Shown in pieces: positions 36,933 through 47,781 of a DNA stretch of 64,000 bases. The position numbers and the translations under genes are program-made. Source of the DNA: Misgurnus anguillicaudatus (taxonomy: Eukaryota; Chordata; Actinopteri; Cypriniformes; Cobitidae); contig NC_073354.2 in NCBI RefSeq assembly GCF_027580225.2, positions 11,815,501 to 11,879,500 of the forward strand, in the 5' to 3' direction. Under the pieces are notes generated by a model. The model saw only the letters and a program-made list of their open reading frames with translations, had not been told where the DNA came from and made no database searches. How positions within the stretch are numbered: the first letter of the stretch is position 1; each line of letters begins with the position of its first letter.

Positions 36933-39900
36933 CTATGCTGGTGATGGTAAATAAGCCCAAATCTTGTTGAGAATCACAGAAGGGTCTGATCTGAGCGTGT
37001 ACAGACTTTCCCTGCTGTAATAAAGAGCAGAGAGCAGAGCTGCAACAGACAATGAAAACATGAGCGAGACAGATGAGTGCTGTGACTCCTGATCTGGCAC
37101 ATTGCGTGTTTTCAGGGGCTGAGTGACTCGATCCCACTGCGTCAGGATGGCCTGGCGTGCACCTTTCCATTGGCCTGGTCCACACAGCCGAAACTGGTAT
37201 GGGGTGCAGGGCCCAAACAGCACTTTAAAACCCAATCTAGGGTCTGTCAGGAGCAACTTCAGGATGGGAGGATTAACACCCACTTGTTTAGCAAGTTCAT
37301 CCATGTACGGGATGTAGTCCACCTGGATGGTATGCCTCTGTGCGGCCACATACCTGCATGAGATTATGATTAATTAAGCATTCAAATGTAATATACTGTA
37401 GATTATAATGTAATGTTTCTCAATGTTTAAGAATTATCTGCTCATTTGAGGTGTAAACTGTGTAGTACCTTCGGGCCATTGCCTCCTCCTTTGCTTTAAT
37501 GTCCTTCAACATTCCATTCATTGATGGCAGCTTGCAGAGTCCTAAATGAACAAATCACAGTTTGTATTATGTATATATTTATACATACATACATATACTC
37601 ATTCAGTCCCATGATGCACTAAACTCTTTGTGTCTTGAAACAAAACACCAGCAGCACGTCCAGCGCAGTGTCCGAATTCGCTCACACGTTTTCATTTTCA
37701 TTTAATATCTGAAATCACCTAAACAATCACGCCCCTACCCCAATAGAATCTTTTTTTGATAGACCCGCCCCACACATATGCAACCCAGGCAACAATGTCG
37801 GTTAGTAGACACGCACCTTACTGCTGATTGGCTATAAGTGTGTTTTGGTACTCGTCCCGACTCCCTTTTCCAAAGCGTTTTTCAAACATCATGCACCCTG
37901 CCTTTAAGGGGACTATATTAATGTATATTATATTAATGCAGGGAAAAGTGAATGAGGCTCCAGGGTTCTACACCTAAAGTTGTTAAAGGGATAGTTCACC
38001 CAAAAATTACATTTCTGTCATTATTTACTCCCCTTATACTAAAGGTACCCACTGACATCCATAGTAGGAAAAACAAGTACAATGTAAGCCAAAATATATT
38101 TTGTGTTCAACATAGGAATGCATAACGATTAATCGCGATTAATCTATAGCAGAATAAAAGTTTTTGTTTGCATCATATATGTTTGTGAACTGTGTATAAT
38201 AATTATGTATATATATAAAAATGCACACATGCATGTATAATTTTAAGAAAAAAGTATATTTATTAATTAGGTTTTTATTATTATTATATAATATAAATTA
38301 TACATAATATAAAAATGTGTATGCATGTAAACATTTCTTAAATATATACATGCATGTGTGTGCTTTTATCTATTTTATTATATACAAATTTATTAAACAC
38401 ATGAATGATGTAAACAAAAACTTTTATTCTGCTATAGATTAATCGCGATTAATCGTTATGCATCCCTAGTTCAACACAATAAAGAAAGTCATACAGGTTT
38501 AGAACAACATAAGGGAGACTAAGGCCCAGTCCACACGGACACGGGCATTTCTACAACCGAAGTTTTTCCCGTCCACACATGCTCGGTTTAAAAGAAATGT
38601 CTGTCCACATGAAAAAGCAAAACACGCTATCAAGCGCTGTCAAAAGCATGCCACACCAGCAGGCGGCGATATAACCCAAATTGTTAAGCCAACTTGACCA
38701 ATTAGAAGCCCAACAAAAGTGACGTTGCAAGGCAAAACCCCCGGTTTTACCCTCTACACCAGTGGTTCCCAAACTTTTTCAGCGTGCTTCCCCCCTTGTG
38801 TACAGTGCATTCCTTCGCGGCCCCCCAAAGAAAATTTGTGACAAAAAACTGTTCTAAAACTCAACATTTTAATAAAAAAAACATTAAATTATACAAAAAA
38901 GTAGGGCTTTTGGTTAGTAGCCTTATTTATTTAGGTTTAATTATACAGAATTCATGATAAATTAATGTATTTCATAAAACTGGGGCCCCCCTAGCACCAT
39001 CTCGCGGCCCCCAGTTTGAAAACCACTGCTCTACACGACAACACTGCAACCGGCGTTTCTTAAAATCCTCACCCTGGCAGGGATTTTCAAAAATGTTTGG
39101 TTTCAGTCCCCTGATACTGCGATGAACGGCCGCATAAAAAATGTCACAGTTATAAAAATACCTGTGTCCGTGTGGATTAGGCCTAAATGATGACAAAATG
39201 TTCATATTTTGGGTGAACTATCCCTTTAAATAGGGAAGGGAATGACGAGGGTAACAAGGGCAGGCAGGTGGGGCAAATCAACTTATTAAAAAGGAGGTTA
39301 ACAAGGAATCAAGAGGTGTCAAGGAACAAGACTGACAGAAAAACATATGGCACAAAGAAACAAACAATGACCATGTGCAGACACCAAACACAAGACCAGA
39401 CATCACGTGGTACTAGACAGCACGTGGCAAGTGAGCACTTACAACAAACAAATTCGCTCAAACAGAAAACATAACACATACTATGAAGCATAGGTGCCAG
39501 GGCTTCAACCACAGTGCAAAACGATGCCCGAATACAAGACACCACGAGATGCATAGGGATTGTATTAGTCAACACAGGGAATTTACATTTAAGTTTTAAG
39601 GGCACAGGAACAAAAACGGTTAAACTCTTTTAAAGTCCAGGCAGGGGTGGGAAAACTAGACTCTAGTTGTTGTACCAATACAAGAAACACTGACATTAGG
39701 TGGACTTCAATATGCCACAGTTTTCTGTCTTTCTAAATCGAGCAATACTCTTGAAACATTTATGAAATGATGATATAGTTTATAAAACACGTCCACTTCT
39801 CTGTGTAGCAGGGTTTTATACCTTTAAAAACACGTGTGGCCCATCGCGCTTGCATCTCAGAGATTGGCATTATGGCTCCCAGAGGCTGGATCAGACCAAT

Positions 39901-42210
39901 CACAGCTAAAGTTGAGCGCTCAAGGTTCGGTGGATACACAAATTTGTACAGGGAGACCTTGTTATTTTTAACAGGTATTATGTGTGAAGACAGGAAGGGG
40001 AATGAGAACGTGTAGCCCGTGCAAAACACCACCAGATCGATGTCATCCTCGACAGTGCCATCTTCAAACACCACACTTGAGCCACGAAACTCTCGCACGT
40101 TCGGCTTGACCAACACGGTACCAGAGAGAATACGGTTTGGTAAATCATCATTCACCATGGGATGTTGGCTGAAAAGTCTTGGAAATAAAAAAAACACTTA
40201 CAATGCAATCCAAACAGCGGTGAGGGAGGTACCGATAAACCTTTTACTCTGTTTTAATTGTGATCAATACTACAAGACAGTATATTCTGTTCAAAGGTGT
40301 ACATACACTTGGCTCCTAATGTACTGTGTGAAGTGTGAAAAGATAGATCTCAACATCATATTCACCTTATATTTTACGACAACGAGGGCAGCGCTATTGC
40401 GCTCATTTTGTCAACGTACTTCCGGCAGCATAGATTATGAGCAGCTGAGGCAGTGGCTGAAGGCGACGCGTTAAACTTAAAAAGCTCACTCAAGTGCCTT
40501 TATGTTTGTTTCTTACCAATTTTAATGGACGGGAAGCCGACTGAGGAACACCCTTATCCCAAGTTATGGTTCAGGTAACTTTAAACCACGCCAGGTGTTG
40601 AAAAGGTGGCCAGTTTCAGGTAAGCTAACTTTGTGCTCGTTCGCCTTAAGTTAGATTTGTGGTCGGAGCCGATGGTGTAGTGGGCAGCGCTCCGACATAT
40701 GTGCAAACGCACTTCCGGCGACCCGAGTTCGAATCCCGGCTCGAGGTCCTTTGCCGATCCCATACCCATCTCTCCACCCTCTACTTTCCTGTCGTCTCTC
40801 AAAACTACTGTGTATCAATAAAGGCAAAAATGGCCCCCCCAAAAAAATAAAAAATAAATAAAAAGTTAGATTTGTGAAGTCCATTCTACAAATACACTTA
40901 AGATCAGTAACGTTAGTTTATAAAATGCAACTATTTTGAATGATTTTAATTGTCCACCTAAATTTTTATATTTACGATAGTACAACAAGATATAATAGTA
41001 CATTACATTCTTACAGTAGCCCACGTGATTCCTACAAGTTACTGAGATTTCAGATGCTATGTCAGTTAATTTCTCATTCAGATATTGATAAAGTGCATAT
41101 TTTTTACTTTTCTTGTCAAAAATGACAATCGTTTCGCTAGATAAGACCCTTATGCCTTGTTTGGGATCGTTTAGAGTCCTTTGATACTCCGTTGAAAAAA
41201 ACTGTTACGTGTTGAGTTAAGTGTTAAGTGTTGGTGTCCATTAAAATGAGAAAAATCCTGCAATGTTTTCCTCAAAAAACATAATTTCTTCTGGACTGAA
41301 CAAAGAAAGACATCAACATTTTGGATGACATGGTGGTGAGTAAATTATCTGGATTTTTCTTTTAAGAAAATTGACTATTCCTTTAATAAACCATCTTTAT
41401 TATTATTATTACATTTCTTAGTTTCCTGCCTGCTGTTTTCTCATCCATTTCTGTATTTGCATTTTGGCTTAACTCACAACAGAGTTAACATTTTGAGTCA
41501 TTTTTTCCTGACATGATGAGTGAGCTAGATCTAAAGTTGGATCTGTGATACAATTTGGTCATGGCCATAGTTGGATCTATTATTTTGGTGTTGTCGGCTG
41601 AATGGAAGTCTGCAGGAACTATCACAAGGGAATCATAAAAACTCGTTGATTCTCCAAGTACAGTAAAAAAGCACAAGCGTCAAGCTTATGTACACCTTTG
41701 AACTGGGTTATTATCTGGGTTATATGTTCAGGGCATCTTCTTTATGGCAGTACTAAAAAATGCTTTGCATTCTCCATTGCGTATATAAACTTGTGACCAA
41801 AGTGTGTGCAGTACCTGTGGGCAGGCTGCAGTCCATACAGCTTGTGATCGAATCTTTCATTAAGTTTTTTCTCTCCTATACTACTGAGAAAGTTAATGGG
41901 GAACCATTTTTGAAGCCACCCAGTTGCTCTCCTATTAAAAACCATATCTCCAGGAACACCATCAGCTCCAACACGATTTAGTATCCAGGAACCCTTTCGG
42001 GTGCTTAGATAAACCTAGAATCAAAGTAAGGGAATATAATATTAAGTATTTTTGTCAACGGTTGTATTGTTTTGCATTAAAGAAATGTTTGGAAACATGC
42101 AAGCATCAGTGATCTCAAACACAGTGTCAGGTTTTTAGGCCTAACTCACAAACAGGTTTGACATAATCCCATTATATAAAAGTATAACACACTAAATATG
42201 CACATTGTAT

Positions 42211-42289
<79 letters not shown>

Positions 42290-43846
42290 AAATATCTGTT
42301 TGGGTTTGCTATAGATCACAATTGTGAAGAGAGATTTGGTAGTCAGGCAAGAATTCAAGGATCTGTACGCTAACATTGTATACATTAATTTTACACAGTA
42401 ACATTAGTTAAGTGTAATAGTTGATACGTGTTAGATATGATAAATGAATTTATTTCAATTGTTATCAGAAATAAACCACAGTAAAATGTGGAAGTCTACC
42501 AGAAGTTGCGTTTAGTCCACAAAAGTCTTTGTTTATGTTGTTGCTTCTGAAACCATAAATAAAGTAGCATTACCTGTTTGGCCATTCTGCTGAGCTCAAC
42601 AGCAATATCTCCACCAGAGTTCCCAATGCCAATCACAACGACCCTCTTCCCTCGCCATTCTTCAGGGGTTTTGTAGTCACGGCTGTGAAAATACTTTCCC
42701 TTAAATGTGTCTATTCCTAATGACAGAATTTATAAAAGTAGACACTATTATTAATCATGACAGCCCTATTTGCAAGCAAGAGTTGTAAAAAATATTTCAG
42801 TTTAGTATTACATGACTTTCTGCTGTGTTACGTTAACAGCGCAAAGGTCATGGATTCCATTTTCAGAAAACACACATACTGGCATACTGATAAAAATATA
42901 TTGCACTAAATAAATGCATGACACTTGTACACTTAAACAGTGGCAGTATATGTTTGCTGAGTGACCCAGTTTGTCCTTTATTGGGATTTTGTTGCACTTT
43001 GCTCAGAAAAGACTACAAAGTAAAGTTTGCTTTGTAATTACTCAGTACTGTACCTGGGAAGTCCTTTAGAGGGAGGTGTGGGTGACAGTGGTGACCTGTG
43101 CAGACCATCACAGCATCGAAAACCTCCTTCTCCCTCTTTCCATCCTTCGACTCTGTCTCTACATCCCACTGTCCAGAGTGAGGAAAGTCTGGCCTTGGTG
43201 TGACATGAAGGACTTTTGTCTAAACAACACAAAAAATTTATGTAAAATCCTGCAAAATGTAAATCAACATTCTTACAGTGCTCTTATAACAACAAACCTG
43301 ACCTGGAAACGGATGTGCCGTGTAAGCTGAAAGTGCTCAGCATACATACGGAAGTAATCCATGATAAGAGAATTGTGCATGAAATTTGGAAAGTGGGCAG
43401 GGATGGGATAATCACTGTAGCACATCATCTCCTTCGCAGTGTTGATAATTAAAGATTGGTAAATGCTGGCCTGGTCTGGATCTGTATCATCCTTAAACAG
43501 GAAGTAAACATGATTAGTTGAGCAGAATCTTATATAATGTATAAGTGATGAAGATTTGTTTTAAATCTGGCATTCCACAAGGTTCAGTGTTTGGCCCCCT
43601 CCCCATGTTTATATAAAATTCAGTGAAATAATGAATCATTTATTGTGAATAATTATGTCAATAGTTTTTGGTTTTCAGTAAGACATGCAGTTTACAGACA
43701 TACAACTTTCTTACCTTAAACTTCCAAAGTCCTCCAATATCATCACTGCTCTCAAAACACACCGGCTCCAGACCTTCATCCAGGCAACATTTAATGCAGG
43801 TCAGCCCTGAGGTTCCTCCTCCAATGACAGCAACACGCTTAGCCAT
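36933..43846 (-). CDS. Flavin-containing monooxygenase FMO-C (fmo5-like), 559 aa
   Basis: Exons: 43846-43715, 43491-43303, 43219-43054, 42716-42574, 42014-41815, 40177-39822, 37541-37469, 37353-36933; lengths 132, 189, 166, 143, 200, 356, 73, 421, with an open frame. Motifs: GGGTSG (FAD), the FMO signature [19 protein letters not shown] (NADPH), FCTGY, and a C-terminal hydrophobic anchor. Exon 5 is 200 bp and diverges strongly from A and B. The last exon differs from A at only 4 of 138 residues, so the gene is a mosaic. Intron 6 (37,542-39,821) holds a four-element transposon nest, and intron 5 holds a large TIR element with a SINE. This makes C the longest of the four genes. All splice sites remain standard. 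Confidence 0.9.
37708..37910 (+). repeat. Uninterrupted copy of the repeat split at 435-1110
   Basis: It runs from GAAATCACCTAAACAATCAC through CAACCCAGGCAACAATGTCG to TTTCAAACATCATGCACCC. It aligns with 435-520 plus 1008-1110, without the 0.5-kb insertion found there. Confidence 0.75.
38113..38468. mobile_element. hAT-type MITE with perfect 8-bp target duplication
   Basis: It is 356 bp and largely palindromic. The termini are TAGGAATGCATAACGATTAA and the complement of TAGGGATGCATAACGATTAA. GTTCAACA flanks it at 38105-38112 and 38469-38476. Confidence 0.88.
38523..39183. mobile_element. Harbinger-like element (TAA target duplication)
   Basis: The termini are GGCCCAGTCCACACGGACAC and the complement of GGCCTAATCCACACGGACAC. 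TAA flanks it at 38520-38522 and 39184-39186. It contains the hAT element at 38,760. Confidence 0.78.
38760..39028. mobile_element. hAT element (CAGTGGTT ends), innermost of the nest
   Basis: CAGTGGTTCCCAAACT at the left is matched by the complement of the right end (CAGTGGTTTTCAAACT). The perfect 8-bp duplication CTCTACAC lies at 38752-38759 and 39029-39036. It is 269 bp, with no ORF. Confidence 0.88.
40285..41705. mobile_element. Large TIR element in FMO-C intron 5
   Basis: The left end GTTCAAAGGTGTACATAC and the complement of the right end (AGTTCAAAGGTGTACATAAG) are inverted. It carries the SINE at 40,663-40,861. No transposase was recognised, and the superfamily is unclear. Confidence 0.5.
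40663..40861 (+). mobile_element. tRNA-derived SINE, plus orientation
   Basis: The head has an A box (GATGGTGTAGTGGGCAGCGC) and a B box (GAGTTCGAATCCCGGCTCGA). A CT-rich body follows, then AATAAAGGCAAAAATGG and an A-rich tail. The B box is intact. The copy at 6,062 is the same family. Confidence 0.85.
42215..42286. repeat. (TA)36 microsatellite
   Basis: Seventy-two uninterrupted bases of TA lie in FMO-C intron 4. The length is likely polymorphic. Confidence 0.95.
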
Positions 43847-45201
43847 GCTTATTCACAACCTTCAGACTGAATCAGACATACGTTTAGTTTATTTATTTGG
43901 CACATTAACACAACAGAAGTTGAGAAAAAAGTGTTTTACAGGTTATGTATTATGTATACACATTATGTATTTGGCGATTATGTAATTGATTTGCCTGTAA
44001 TTGTAATCCCAATTAGTTTATCGATTAATTGTGCAGCCCGTGGAGCAAGACCATGTAGAGAAGTTAGTATTTTTTTAATATATATCTATAGATTAAACTA
44101 TACTGCTGCTATGACTTCATGGTCAAATATGACTACTATAGTGTCTTCTGGTGCTCAATTCAATTCAGATTTATTTGTATTGCTCTTTTCTCAATGCGTG
44201 TTGTGTCAAAGTAACTTTACAGAAAATGTATGTTTACGCCAAAAAATAAAGTTGTTAGATAGCATAAATTATAGTTTACATAGTTTACACAGTGTTCAAA
44301 CAGGGATCACAATAACTAGCTTTATCCTGAATACTGCACAAAATACCTTATAGTTATAGTAGGCCTATGTAAGTTATGTATAATCAAACTTTTACAAACT
44401 TAAACATTATCATATCCCAATTTTAAGTATCACATTATTTACCATATCACATTTTTCTTCAGTAGGCTATATTGCAGACCTACCAATTATCATTAGTTAT
44501 ATAGCCTACTACAGTAAAGCAGTGCATATTTCATAACATTAAGAGTATAGGTTAAGGTGCATATAGTAAAAGCTGGTGTAATTTAAGTACTGTAATAATG
44601 TGTGACCCGTCTCCAGGTTTCATAATCTAATTATGAGAATAGGAGCTTTTCAATCCTATTCTTTAATGATTGATTCAAAGATGAATTCAATTAATAATTT
44701 TACTTTCAATCTATACTCAGTCTATAAAGATATCAAGGTTATTTTCACAGAATGCTTATGTAGGATGATTTTACGTAGAAAACACTAAATAACACGTTTT
44801 CAGAGACTGGGTCACATCATGTAGTTGCTGTATATGGTCACAAGTTACGTCTGCAAAAGTAACATACGCAATCCCTTGTTGTTTTTATGTAGTAATTTGC
44901 ATCCAAACGCGTACGTGTCCAGTTGCGCAACGCATGTTATCCTATTTCAAATTATTCACGTATTTGTTAAATTTCAAGATGTTATCTAACAATAGCGGTA
45001 TATCCGGATGTGAATATATCCACTAACGTTACAGCTTCTGTACAACATGGACTTTTACAGCGGGATTCGTAAAACTCGAACACATATTTTTCAAGTTAGC
45101 AACATTCAAGTTATATAACGTAAACACGCCTGTTTTAAAACGTATATCATCCATATCGAGGAAAATCACATACATATAACATTTCTTAAATTGTATCTTA
45201 C

Positions 45202-45290
45202 CTATTAGCACTGTAGATGTCAAATATCGCCGAACGATACACACAGTAGGCTACAGTACACCACACCCCTGATATAAAAGGGGCGGAGAT
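45202..45290 (-). promoter_or_regulatory. Candidate FMO-C first exon and core promoter
   Basis: On the minus strand a good donor (AATAG|gtaagat) ends at 45202. About 75 bp upstream lies a GC box next to a TTTTATATC element. The same bases read TATAAAAGG on plus, so the direction of the TATA-like element is ambiguous. Confidence 0.35.
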
Positions 45291-46564
45291 AAACTTGGCC
45301 ATCGGTCAATGGCAAGTGACAGACAAATATTTGGTTTTGTATCACATCGCTACAAAGTCCTGATTGTACTTGAGCTGCTACACAGTTCAAACTGTTAACC
45401 CATTATAAACTTTGAAAAGGTAAACCTGTCATCTAGGTTCGTGTTTTAAACTGGGTAACGTTAACGTTAGTCAGGATCAAATGTTTGACATCACACTACA
45501 TCTTTTCCCCCACATCAACCATACATACTGAGTTCGAGGCAGGTAGACACGCTCCTTTATTTACACGTGACGCGTTTGTCATCTGTTTACACACTGGGGA
45601 AAGTTTAAACGAATAGACAATGCACACGAATAGGCAGTTTATTATTGGTTGTCTGTTGCTAAACAACTGGAAGTTACATAGCAACGAATTTAGGAGTAAA
45701 AACTGAACAGTATAACACATTGTGCAAAACGTGTTTTTATTTTACAGTAGTAATTTGTACTTCTGAAAGGACACTAATGCACACGACTTATTGCAGCTTG
45801 CATTGTAGCCTATCAAATGAATAATAGAGCCGCAGAAAAAAATAAGAGTCCACTCCAGCTTTGCCTTAATCATCATTCAATTTATTGTGAGCATTTCAGT
45901 CTAGTGTTTGTTGAATTTCAACGAAAGCAAACTTCAGGAGTGACAATAGTGTCACCCAATTGCAATGTCCAAGACACAGGAAACGTGATTAAAAGAGTTA
46001 ATGCATCAAAAACAAATTTTTAACGATTCTTAAAATACATACAAAAACATTAGTATTGTGTTGGTTAAAGCAACACCAAAGAGTTTTTTTTTTACCTTAA
46101 AATAACGTTTTCAAAAAAGTTTCAGTGGTTCATCCACACAAAACAGTGAATGGCACTTTCACATTCGCTTTGCAGCCCTCTATCGGCCAAAACCGCACTA
46201 AAGAAGTTTCCAACCGTCGGGTAGCGGTCCTGTAGTTCGAGTGAAAACTACAAAAACTTGCTTTACGGCAGACCTACAATCCAATCAGAGCCAGCTATGC
46301 TGCAGTATTTACAACAGTGGTAATGAACAATTACGCTTCTAACCTGTAGGGGGAGCAAAGAGCAATAAGTCTTTAGTGTTTCTTTAAATTAATATAAACT
46401 TGTTTTCTTTGCAGTATTCAAGAAAAGAAAAAAATATTTTTGTTAGTTTGTCTGGTTCAGTTTTCTGCAAATAAAAAGATTATTTTATTAGGAATTTGAC
46501 AGAAATGTTGTCGGTAGTTGAAAGGATGACAAATGATAATTACTTAAACAGATACATATAAATG

Positions 46565-46817
46565 GTAAATTTGTTCTGCTGAACACAAAGATATCTTAAA
46601 GAATGTTTGTAACAAAGCCGATTTGGGGCACCATTGAAATACATAGTAGGAAAAATAATACTCTATATAATAATATACTATCTACGAATGATGCCCCAGA
46701 TTTCTTCAAAATATCTTCGTGTTCAGCAGAACAAAGAAATTTGTACAGGTTTGAAATAACTTGAGGGTGAGTAAATGATGACAGAATTGACATTTTTGTG
46801 TGAACTATCCCTTTAAA
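46565..46817 (-). repeat. Cyprinid-type dispersed MITE, reversed
   Basis: It ends GTGTGAACTATCCCTTTAAAG, the reverse complement of the TTTAAAGGGATAGTTCAC terminus seen at 37,985. The interior includes CGTGTTCAGCAGAACAAAG. Confidence 0.65.
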
Positions 46818-47447
46818 GACATACTCCAGCATATAATGAAGGCATAATAACGTAAGTGGGCAATGCGCATTCACCAGAGTTTCAGCGTACGATGTGTAGT
46901 GACATAGTAATAAAGGAGTAGACATATAGGAGTGACCAAAGCAATGGCTGTCACAAAAAATGGTGGAGGATTTTGATTTAAGACAATAGAATATTGAGTA
47001 ATCCCTATCTGTAGCTAAAACAACTAACAATGCATGGTTCTCGTGAAAGTCTATTGTAACCGGATTTTACACTATGCATAATGCACATTGGCCGCTAATT
47101 ATACTTTCGTATCGTTTTAAATATGGATATCTTTCTTACAAAATCACAAAGATTACCCTCAAGAGGCCTTTATTAATCCCATCGAGCCGCGTGGATTACG
47201 TCTTTAAAGGATGGATGCACTTTTTTGGGCTTCAAAGTCAGAAGTTCTACCCTGGTTACTATACCGTTATAAAGCTCGGAAGATCAAGAACATTTTTTAC
47301 AACTCTAATTGTGTGGTAACCATTTACCAGAAGGATAAAAAAATCTTCATAATACCTTTTTTTGTATTGGGCAGAACAAATGTCGTCAAATGTTTACCAG
47401 GATGATTTTAATCAGTTTTTCTAATAATACTACTAATAATTATAATT

Positions 47448-47560
47448 TGTTACATTTATATAGTGCTTTCTGCAGGACTCAAAGCGCTTTACATATGAAT
47501 TGGAAAATCTTCTTTACCACCACCAATGTGCAGCATCAACCTGGATGATGCGACGGCAGC
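47448..47560. repeat. LINE-like tail fragment
   Basis: TTTATATAGTGCTTTCTGCA followed by CTCAAAGCGCTTTACATA resembles a fish retroposon fragment. It is short and diverged. Confidence 0.4.
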
Positions 47561-47631
47561 CATACTAAAGTACATGTGCTAATACAAAGACAGATCTATG
47601 GTTCAAAAGTACATTAATTAAACCTGAACTT

Positions 47632-47773
47632 GATAACACTTTACAATAAAGTAGTATTTCTTAACAATTAGTTAATGCATTAGCTAACACAAACTAACAA
47701 TGAACAATACTTCTACAGCGTTTATTAATCTTTGTTCATGTTTACTAATACAACTTTATTGTAAAGTGTTACC
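47632..47773. mobile_element. MITE forming the start of the FMO-D 3'UTR
   Basis: It is a palindromic element with ends GATAACACTTTACAATAAAG and the complement of GGTAACACTTTACAATAAAG. It begins about 8 bp beyond the FMO-D stop. On the minus strand it supplies AATAAA at 47760-47755 and again at 47726-47721. Confidence 0.7.
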
Positions 47774-47781
47774 CTAAACTC

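Larger units (their letters stand above)
37985..39228. mobile_element. Outer MITE of the FMO-C intron-6 nest
   Basis: The left end AAAGGGATAGTTCACCCAAA and the complement of the right end (AAAGGGATAGTTCACCCAAA) are inverted. The interior is split by the elements at 38,113 and 38,523. It is the same family as 23,935 and 46,565. Confidence 0.7.
43847..47781. other. FMO-C to FMO-D intergenic region
   Basis: Contains a candidate first exon and promoter of FMO-C (45,202-45,290), a dispersed MITE (46,565-46,817), a LINE-like tail (about 47,448-47,560) and the MITE at 47,632-47,773. No coding gene was recognised; the short open frames are repeat-derived. Confidence 0.55.

Noticed and set aside
42146..42385. 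Minus-strand frame with a long Ile-Tyr run
   Set aside because: It is a translation of the (TA)36 microsatellite.
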